Below, in pieces: positions 1 to 5,209 of a stretch of 5,209 nt of DNA. Below the pieces are notes generated by a model. It ran no database searches. It worked only from the letters and a program-made list of their open reading frames with translations, and was not told the origin of the DNA. Both the position numbers and the translations under genes were made by a program. Position 1 is the stretch's first letter, and every line of letters starts with the position of its first letter. Where the stretch lies: NCBI GenBank assembly GCA_029932755.1, contig JAOZPK010000130.1, forward strand, positions 1 through 5,209. The letters run 5' to 3'. The stretch is from Candidatus Cloacimonadota bacterium (GTDB lineage Bacteria; Cloacimonadota; Cloacimonadia; Cloacimonadales; TCS61).

Positions 1-39
1 TCTTCCTGCTTGCTTGTGGGCACGTTTGTTAGCCGCAAA
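1..39 (-). other. GC-rich downstream flank, faintly attC-like
   Basis: After the res stop and a short AT-rich stretch, the transcribed strand reads TTTTGCGGCTAACAAACGTG and then a CCCACAAGC stretch. By count about 20 of the first 36 bases are G or C (56%), far above the neighbouring genes. TAACAAACG also occurs at one end of Vibrio cholerae integron attC repeats, as I recall them. However, GGCTAAC does not fit the strict RYYYAAC core, and the rest of any site lies beyond the left edge. It is equally likely to be ordinary intergenic DNA or another structured repeat. No gene or terminator is visible in these bases. Confidence -1.
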
Positions 40-53
40 ATTCTTCAAGAAGA

Positions 54-2696
54 CTACTCAATTAAAGCTGATTCAAAAGACTCAATAAATTCATTTTCGT
101 TTTCATTATTATAGAATGGAACACCAGTTAATCTGAATTTATCTGATGAATAGTTGATAACTTTGTTTTTAAAATCACTTCTTATTTCATCCAGAAAATC
201 TGCTTTCCATTTATCCTTTTCCAGAAGTTGAGAACCTTTAGGCTCAATGAACATCTGGAAAGTAATGTTCTCTTTGGTTTTCTGTTTTAAGAACAATAAA
301 AAATCAGGTTCGAATCTACGACCCTTTTTATCAAAGATTTTAACTTTTCGTTCGTTACGAATTAAGTAAATATCAGTGTATTCTTTGGAAATATTTTCAA
401 TTCTTCGTGCAAACATTTCAACGAATCTTTTTTCTTCTGAAGTTCCGAAATTATCATTGTAAGCGTACCAATCTTCATCAATCAAAAAAGCTGCTTGGCT
501 TCTTGCTCTTTCATTATTTTTTGCAATTTTCAATTTTATAATTTCAGGGAATTTATCCTTTATTGAGCTGATTTCCTTAAAATCAGAAGTGCCGAAATAA
601 TCGTATAAATTGCTTCGAATATCTTTCTCAATTTCATTTAGCAATTTGATAACAGCATAAAAGTAATCAGAATTTGTAACATTTAAGATTCTTTCTTTTG
701 TACCTTTGAAAGTTATTTCAAGACTTCTTAAATATCCTTGTTGTTGAATGAAATCATTAATCGAATTAATAGAAGGGAAATAATGTTTGATATTGCTGAA
801 ATGAAAAAAATCATTTTTGGTTAACGCATTTTTGATAATGTGATTTGGAATTTGTTCTAATTTTAGATCTTTCGATTTTTTCTTTGAAACAATAGACTTA
901 ACTTCGTTTGCGTTAAAAGCTTCTGTTACTGCTCCTTCACCTGATGAAAGAACAAATTCAATGTTTCTCTTTTTCACACCCAAATCTTCAAAAGATCGAA
1001 TATTTTCATATTTGTTTTTTACTTTTTTATTCTCAAAAACTACACCTTTTTTATACAAATCTGTATCTTTGAATTTCTCTTTTAAAATCAAATCTCTTTC
1101 AACAAAATCTTTTTCATCATCATAAATTCCTGTATCAATTAAAGCTTTTGTTAACTCTGAAATGTATTTACTGTCTTCAATTGTGTGATAATGAAGTTCC
1201 TCAATAATTTTCAGTTCATTTAAATTATTAGGAATATCAAATTTTCTTTTAAATTTGTCCTGATCATTTGTGATTTTGAAAGGGAAATATCTTGCTCCGC
1301 GACCAATCAATTGAGCTTCGGCAGTTGTTGTTTTTCCTGGTTTACCTGCTTTTGAATCTCTGGTTTTATATAAACGGACAATATCGAAAAGGTTTAAAAC
1401 ATCCCAACCTTCATTGAGTTTGTTAACTGCAAAAATAGCACGAATCGGATTATTATTATCTTCAAGTGAGTTCAGCACAAATTGTTGTTCGACCAATTCT
1501 GCCAGATCATTTTTCCTCAAAGATTTCTTTTCGAGGTTTTCTTCATTTACGGAAATACAATTGGTTACAGCAAAATTGATCTTTAGTTTTTGAATTAATT
1601 TGTTAATTGAATTATTGTTACTTTCGTAAAAATCAAATGCTTTTTGAATTATTCTAACTTTAGAATTTTCTTTGATATTCCTGATATCTTTCTCAGTTAG
1701 ATTTTCAATAATTCTGTGAAAGTTTGTTTTGTTTTCCAGAGAATCTTTTATTAATTTCTGAGCTTTAAAGAGAATTACAGGTTTTAAGTTGATGTTGTAT
1801 TTCAAAGCAATATCTTGTTTGTATTGATTTAAGATTACTGCTTGTAATATCCTTTCATCATCTGTCATTTCGCTTCGAAGCAGGTTTACATCCTTTGAAT
1901 AACCATCATCTTTGAATTGTCTGAGATCATATCGAAATAGAACTTTCGGTTTATATTTTTCTACAATATTTTTGTGCTCATAATCAAGAGTTGCTGTAAA
2001 TTCAAGAAGCAGATTCTCATAATTCTGATTAAATATTTTATCAACCGTATTTTCCCAACTCGGTTTATGAAGCTGGGCAATTGTCATTTGATTTCGGGTT
2101 CTTGTGTTTATATGATGAGCTTCATCGGAGATGAATACAATTTTATGCTGCTTAAAATCTTCGATTGTGAGGCTGTTTTCCTTCTCAATGTAAATATCTC
2201 CGTGCAATTTGTGAATTGTTGTAAAACAGATATTAATATCGTTCAAATTTGCATCTTCAAAATTATCTACTTTCCGAATCGAAACTTTCTTATTTTCAAA
2301 AGTGATATTGTTCCCAAACAGATATTTAGAAGAATTAGTATTAATGAAATTATCAATAGTTTTGTTTATGATATTTTTGGAATTTACAAAAAACAAAAAC
2401 TTTCTGTAACCTTTGCCGTAAAGATATAGAATTAATCCAGCCATTATTAATGTTTTACCGCTTCCCGTTGCCATATTGAACATTAGTTGATATGGTTTTG
2501 ACTGTTTACTCTCAAATGCTTCATCATCAAAGAAACAAAGGAATCTTTGAAAAGCTTCGATTTGGTAAGGTCGCAATTGGAAATTGGGATTGAGATTAGT
2601 TGTTATTGTTTCAGGGATTTCTATTTTTTGAATATGCTTTTTCCCGAATTCAGAAACAATTGTTTTATAAAGAAAATCCATACTATTCTTTCTCAT
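54..2696 (-). CDS. res: Type III restriction-modification helicase-nuclease subunit Res
   Basis: The ATP-dependent restriction subunit, acting in complex with Mod on unmethylated DNA. The N-terminal superfamily 2 helicase part shows a Q-motif-like LRPYQIEAF (41-49), Walker A MATGSGKT (75-82), the DEAH box SDEAHH (190-195), motif III FTATLDY (233-239), motif V NKLNEGWDV (425-433) and motif VI QLIGRGARYFPF (462-473). The C-terminal nuclease has a PD-(D/E)XK signature: PD at 797-798 and EPK at 818-820, preceded by the family-typical GTSEEKRFVEMF (751-762). At 880 residues it is within the usual Res range, roughly 850-1000, with no frameshift. The first ATG (2696) overlaps rhuM by 14 bp; Met6 (ATG at 2681) follows the rhuM TAG after one base. 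With no clear Shine-Dalgarno sequence either start is possible, and both fit coupling to rhuM translation. Its stop is TAG at 54-56. All catalytic residues I looked for are present, so restriction is probably active. Confidence -1.
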   Translation of the reverse strand: MRKNSMDFLYKTIVSEFGKKHIQKIEIPETITTNLNPNFQLRPYQIEAFQRFLCFFDDEAFESKQSKPYQLMFNMATGSGKTLIMAGLILYLYGKGYRKFLFFVNSKNIINKTIDNFINTNSSKYLFGNNITFENKKVSIRKVDNFEDANLNDINICFTTIHKLHGDIYIEKENSLTIEDFKQHKIVFISDEAHHINTRTRNQMTIAQLHKPSWENTVDKIFNQNYENLLLEFTATLDYEHKNIVEKYKPKVLFRYDLRQFKDDGYSKDVNLLRSEMTDDERILQAVILNQYKQDIALKYNINLKPVILFKAQKLIKDSLENKTNFHRIIENLTEKDIRNIKENSKVRIIQKAFDFYESNNNSINKLIQKLKINFAVTNCISVNEENLEKKSLRKNDLAELVEQQFVLNSLEDNNNPIRAIFAVNKLNEGWDVLNLFDIVRLYKTRDSKAGKPGKTTTAEAQLIGRGARYFPFKITNDQDKFKRKFDIPNNLNELKIIEELHYHTIEDSKYISELTKALIDTGIYDDEKDFVERDLILKEKFKDTDLYKKGVVFENKKVKNKYENIRSFEDLGVKKRNIEFVLSSGEGAVTEAFNANEVKSIVSKKKSKDLKLEQIPNHIIKNALTKNDFFHFSNIKHYFPSINSINDFIQQQGYLRSLEITFKGTKERILNVTNSDYFYAVIKLLNEIEKDIRSNLYDYFGTSDFKEISSIKDKFPEIIKLKIAKNNERARSQAAFLIDEDWYAYNDNFGTSEEKRFVEMFARRIENISKEYTDIYLIRNERKVKIFDKKGRRFEPDFLLFLKQKTKENITFQMFIEPKGSQLLEKDKWKADFLDEIRSDFKNKVINYSSDKFRLTGVPFYNNENENEFIESFESALIE

Positions 2697-3729
2697 TATT
2701 GTCAGTATTCGAGGAATACTCGGTAACTGATTCAGATTCGTTTTTCAATTGTTTTATTACTTTATCAAAATCTGAAATGTAGTTTTTATCCTGCTTAATT
2801 CTATACTTTTTGAGTTTTTCTGTTGCAAGTTGATGGGCAACTATTTTTGAAATTTTACCCTTATCCTGCAAAATTTCTTCTTCATTAAACTGTAAAAAAG
2901 CATTCAGCTTTTCTGCCCAATTTCTCATATACATAGGCTTTCCTTTACTGGCTTGAAATTCGGCATAATCAAGATACATATCAACGATATGATTTAGTTT
3001 TTTCAATTCCTCTTTCTGTAAATAATTTTTAGCAATTATCACATCACTTTTATAAATTTTGCCTTGAGGACTTTTCCGCCAAGATGTTAATCCCATATTT
3101 TCTTTATTTTCATTTACTCGTGATGCAATTATTTCGGCAGCTGTTTTTCCTGTTATGGCAAAATGCAGTTTGTTTTGGACAGTAGCAAAAAATCGTTCTG
3201 TCTCAATTGTATCCAAAGAATAATCTACAGAAGTTGCATAAATATCTGTAATTTTTTGATATACCATTCTTTCACTTGCTCGAATTTCTCGAATCTCTTC
3301 GAGCAGTTCATCAAAATATCTGGCATCAAAGCGCGAACCGTGAATAAAACGATCTTTATCAATTGCAAAACCTTTCAGAATATAATTCTTCAGTTTATCG
3401 GTTGCCCAAGTTCTAAATTGTGTTCCTCTGCTTGTGTTTACACGATAGCCAACTGCTATTATTGCTTCCAGAGAATAATGCTTTGTTTTATAGTTTTTCC
3501 CATCACTTGCAGTTACCGAGTATTCCTCGATAACTGAATTTTTGTCTAATTCTCTGTCATTAAATATATTTTTAAGATGAAGGGAAATATTGTCTGTGCT
3601 GCATTCAAATAATTGTGCCATTAACTTTTGAGTAAGCCAAAGATTCTCATTTTCAAAAAGAACATTTACTTTTATTTTACCATCTTCTGTTTCATAAACT
3701 GCTATTTCATTAATTTTAGAAATCGTCAT
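2683..3729 (-). CDS. rhuM: RhuM family protein lodged between mod and res
   Basis: A 348-residue protein of the RhuM family, named after a gene in a Salmonella pathogenicity island; its biochemical role is not established. Family-typical stretches are WLTQKLMAQLF (31-41), TASDGKNYKTKHYSLEAI (73-90), VGYRVNTSRGTQFRTWAT (93-110), FDELLEEIREIRASER (139-154), TVQNKLHFAITGKTAAEI (183-200), NMGLTSWRKSPQGKIYKSDV (211-230) and NWAEKLNAFLQFNE (270-283). Residues 31-54 resemble a helix-turn-helix, which makes DNA binding plausible (inference). There is no signal peptide or membrane segment, so it should be cytoplasmic. It starts 2 bp after the mod stop, with no obvious Shine-Dalgarno sequence, and overlaps the first possible res start by 14 bp, so it is probably co-expressed with both. 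RhuM genes are found beside Type I and Type III restriction genes (recalled), so an accessory role is plausible. From memory, relatives end near FDKVIKQL (321-328); here about 20 more polar residues follow, partly encoded by an inverted copy of the DNA at residues 65-74. Confidence -1.
   Translation of the reverse strand: MTISKINEIAVYETEDGKIKVNVLFENENLWLTQKLMAQLFECSTDNISLHLKNIFNDRELDKNSVIEEYSVTASDGKNYKTKHYSLEAIIAVGYRVNTSRGTQFRTWATDKLKNYILKGFAIDKDRFIHGSRFDARYFDELLEEIREIRASERMVYQKITDIYATSVDYSLDTIETERFFATVQNKLHFAITGKTAAEIIASRVNENKENMGLTSWRKSPQGKIYKSDVIIAKNYLQKEELKKLNHIVDMYLDYAEFQASKGKPMYMRNWAEKLNAFLQFNEEEILQDKGKISKIVAHQLATEKLKKYRIKQDKNYISDFDKVIKQLKNESESVTEYSSNTDNNEKE
2703..2729 (+). repeat. 27-bp quasi-palindrome, copy 2, at the rhuM/res junction
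   Basis: Read on the plus strand this matches copy 1 (read on the minus strand) at 25 of 27 positions; the only difference is TA versus AT near one end. Bases 2709-2729 are exactly identical to the reverse complement of 3510-3530. Aligned in direct orientation the two copies agree at only about 20 of 27 positions, so the inverted relation is the real one. It encodes residues S334 to about T342 of the RhuM C-terminal tail (SVTEYSSNT) and ends 7 nt before the first res ATG. I saw no third copy in the window. Confidence -1.
2704..2720 (-). promoter_or_regulatory. Possible small mRNA hairpin just upstream of res
   Basis: In the transcript, AGTATT pairs perfectly with AATACT across a five-base CCTCG loop, giving a 6-bp stem whose base is 7 nt before the first res ATG. 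The pairing exists only because copy 2 of the repeat differs from copy 1 at the TA/AT pair. The stem is AT-rich and weak, and there is no U-tract, so it is not a terminator. It might modulate translation start of res relative to rhuM; this is inference from position only. Confidence -1.
3510..3536 (-). repeat. 27-bp quasi-palindrome, copy 1, inside rhuM
   Basis: In the coding direction the arms are CAGTTATCGAG and CTCGGTAACTG around a GAATA loop. That is an 11-bp stem with one T-G mismatch, which would be a wobble pair in RNA. It encodes roughly S65-A74 of RhuM (SVIEEYSVTA), a family-conserved region, so this copy is probably the original. Its inner 21 bp (3510-3530) are an exact inverted match to 2709-2729. 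By simple probability, a 21-bp exact match within 5 kb is very unlikely to be chance. It could be a recombination site, a protein-binding dyad, or the template of a copying error. Confidence -1.
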
Positions 3730-3731
3730 AA

Positions 3732-5209
3732 TTATAAACCTGTATCCATTTGCGAATCTTTGTTCTCTTCTTTAAGTTGATAAAACTCTTTTGTTAGTTT
3801 TTTGTCTTCGTCAGAGATTTTGAAATCCTCGTCATCAATTGAAGAAAGGTTAACATATAATTGGTTTTTATTTAAAATCTGCAGAAGTATTTCTTTTTGC
3901 TGTTTTAAAGTAAGTTTTTTGAATTCTTCAATTTGTTCATCCTGCTTCTTGATATCAATATTGTAATTAATGAAACTGTGCTCTTTCATCTCTTCCCAGA
4001 TTGTTAGAAGTTCCTTACTGTCTTTTGCTTCTTCGATCTGTTCAATGAAAGTTTGATTATATTTTTTGAGTTCACAATAAATAAAATCACCGCCACCTTG
4101 CCAGTTTACTGCTTTGGAAATACCGCTTTTATCACAATCAATTGTATCTATCCATTCTCCATCTTTTTTAATCTGCTTGCCAATAACATATTGTAGCCTG
4201 ATCGTGCTGTCATTCTTTTCATAATCCAACTGTTCAATTCCTATGTATTGTCTTTCCATTTTATGAGCAACTGCTGCGGTTGTTCCGCTTCCAAGGTGGT
4301 AGTCTAATACAATATCGTTTTTTTCTGTAGTTATTTCAATAATTCGTTTCAATAATTTTTCTGGCTTTTTCCCATTCTTAAGTTTTACACCGCCTTCTTT
4401 AGCTATTCCATCCCAAGACAAGTCTTTCCAGAAATCTGTTAATAATTCAGTTGGTGTTATGGAACCATCAATCTTTTTTACTTTATTCGAGTAAAAAGAA
4501 AGTGCACCACCATTAATTACATAACCTTGACGATTATTATTTTCATCGTTTTCGTCTAAATTTGTTTTTGAATAAACAAAGATTTTATCTCTATCGTTTA
4601 TCGATTTATTCATTAGCTCTTTCAATTCTTTTGTGGGTTTATGCGGATCTCTAATGCTAACAACATTTTTATTATTATCTAATGCATATGCAGATATTAA
4701 TTGATTGCGAATAATTTTCCAGTATTTACCCCATTTATTTTTTGCATTTCTGTTAGAGATATGCCAGTTATTTCCAATCTCAATATCATTCAGCCTATAA
4801 ACAGTATCTCGTATGTGCTCTAACATCCAATTGTCTGGATTATCATCAGGATTTGTAATAACATACTTATAATTGTCATCATAATCAACAGGAACATATG
4901 CTTTTTTAAAATTAAAGAATTTTTTGTTTTTTGTATAAAATAGTAAGTATTCTGTCACATCGATGGGTCCTGGATTTACAGTTTTAAAACCAGCAGGTGA
5001 AGCTGTTTTGATTGATATTAATTGAACTTTATTTTCTATACCAAATAATTCTTTCCCATCCATTAACGCTACTAAATAAGCTAATTGATGGTGATCAATT
5101 TGTATGAAAATAGCTCCATCTCTTGCTAATAATCGTTTTGCAACTTCCAACCGATTTTTCATAAAAGTAAGCCAGGTGCTGTGGTTAAAATTATCATTAT
5201 AACCGAAAC
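3732..5209 (-). CDS. mod: Type III restriction-modification methyltransferase subunit Mod, 5' end cut by window edge
   Basis: This is the modification and specificity subunit of a Type III system, expected to transfer a methyl group from S-adenosylmethionine to adenine N6 on one strand of a short asymmetric site, and needed by Res for cleavage. The frame stays open through the right edge: upstream of the Met at 5162 it reads FGYNDNFNHSTWLTF, the conserved stretch that follows the catalytic DPPY motif, so 5162 is an internal Met and DPPY lies outside. Counting from that Met, IFIQIDHHQ (18-26) and GFKTVNPGP (58-66) match the family; a variable part, about 90-240, is probably the target-recognition domain; NGKKPEKLLKRI (263-274) and the SAM-binding DYHLGSGTT (287-295) follow, then IGIEQLDY and WQGGGDF (354-360). 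DPPY before the recognition domain and the SAM motif last is the beta-class order. About 491 residues are visible, against a usual 600-700. It ends in TAA 2 bp before rhuM. The target sequence cannot be read from this. Confidence -1.
   Translation of the reverse strand, partial: FGYNDNFNHSTWLTFMKNRLEVAKRLLARDGAIFIQIDHHQLAYLVALMDGKELFGIENKVQLISIKTASPAGFKTVNPGPIDVTEYLLFYTKNKKFFNFKKAYVPVDYDDNYKYVITNPDDNPDNWMLEHIRDTVYRLNDIEIGNNWHISNRNAKNKWGKYWKIIRNQLISAYALDNNKNVVSIRDPHKPTKELKELMNKSINDRDKIFVYSKTNLDENDENNNRQGYVINGGALSFYSNKVKKIDGSITPTELLTDFWKDLSWDGIAKEGGVKLKNGKKPEKLLKRIIEITTEKNDIVLDYHLGSGTTAAVAHKMERQYIGIEQLDYEKNDSTIRLQYVIGKQIKKDGEWIDTIDCDKSGISKAVNWQGGGDFIYCELKKYNQTFIEQIEEAKDSKELLTIWEEMKEHSFINYNIDIKKQDEQIEEFKKLTLKQQKEILLQILNKNQLYVNLSSIDDEDFKISDEDKKLTKEFYQLKEENKDSQMDTGL

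Noticed and set aside
41..53. TCTTC/GAAGA dyad immediately after the res stop as a terminator
   Set aside because: The arms are 5 bp with a two-base gap and no following U-tract on the transcribed strand, so it cannot form a convincing terminator hairpin.
1974..2429. Plus-strand open frame of 151 codons opposite res
   Set aside because: It lies antisense to the helicase domain and is rich in Ile, Phe and Cys without any recognisable domain. It is a typical shadow of an AT-rich gene.
2600..2782. Plus-strand open frame of 60 codons across the rhuM/res junction
   Set aside because: It has no recognisable protein features and overlaps two real genes. Only its last part matters, as the frame that would be joined to RhuM after a hypothetical inversion.
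3163..3537. Plus-strand open frame of 124 codons opposite rhuM
   Set aside because: It is antisense to conserved RhuM sequence and Cys/Ile-rich with no family resemblance, so it is a shadow. Parts of it would be read only if the inverted-repeat segment flipped.
4318..4935. Poly-T runs in mod as slippage sites for phase variation
   Set aside because: The runs are only 6-7 bases long (for example 4318-4324), which is expected in AT-rich coding DNA, and there are no tandem tetra- or pentanucleotide tracts like those of phase-variable mod genes.
5160..5162. ATG at 5162 as the true start of mod
   Set aside because: The frame is open upstream to the edge and encodes conserved Mod residues (YNDNFNHSTWLTF), so the real start is outside the window.

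Overview
The window is AT-rich (roughly 30% GC by eye) and coded entirely on the minus strand. It holds a Type III restriction-modification locus with an extra gene between its two canonical parts. In transcription order (right to left) these are: mod, a beta-class DNA methyltransferase whose 5' end is cut by the right edge; a RhuM-family gene; and res, the helicase-nuclease subunit. All three reading frames are uninterrupted and their key motifs are present, so the locus looks functional. Proteins rich in Lys, Asn and Ile, and start codons without clear Shine-Dalgarno sequences, suggest a low-GC member of the Bacteroidota/Ignavibacteria type, but no feature here fixes the taxon.

Layout: 3732-5209 is mod (partial), 2683-3729 is rhuM, 54-2696 is res, and 1-53 is the short downstream flank. 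mod ends 2 bp before the rhuM start. The rhuM stop overlaps the first listed res start by 14 bp, or lies 1 bp before the alternative Met at residue 6. This packing suggests one co-transcribed, translationally coupled operon whose promoter lies beyond the right edge. Mod would methylate an adenine in a short asymmetric site and supply sequence specificity to Res. Res would use ATP to signal between sites and cut DNA with its C-terminal PD-(D/E)XK domain. RhuM has no established biochemical function; its N-terminus looks like a helix-turn-helix, so it may bind DNA.

The most unusual signal is a dispersed 27-bp quasi-palindrome present twice in opposite orientation. One copy is in the 5' third of rhuM (3510-3536). 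The other is at the rhuM/res junction (2703-2729), where it encodes part of a RhuM tail that looks family-atypical and sits just upstream of the res start. A 21-bp core is an exact inverted repeat spanning about 800 bp. It could be an inversion site, an operator-like dyad, or the scar of a template switch. The other point of interest is the left edge: downstream of res the composition jumps to about 56% GC, and a GGCTAACAAACG-like sequence faintly resembles one end of an integron attC site.
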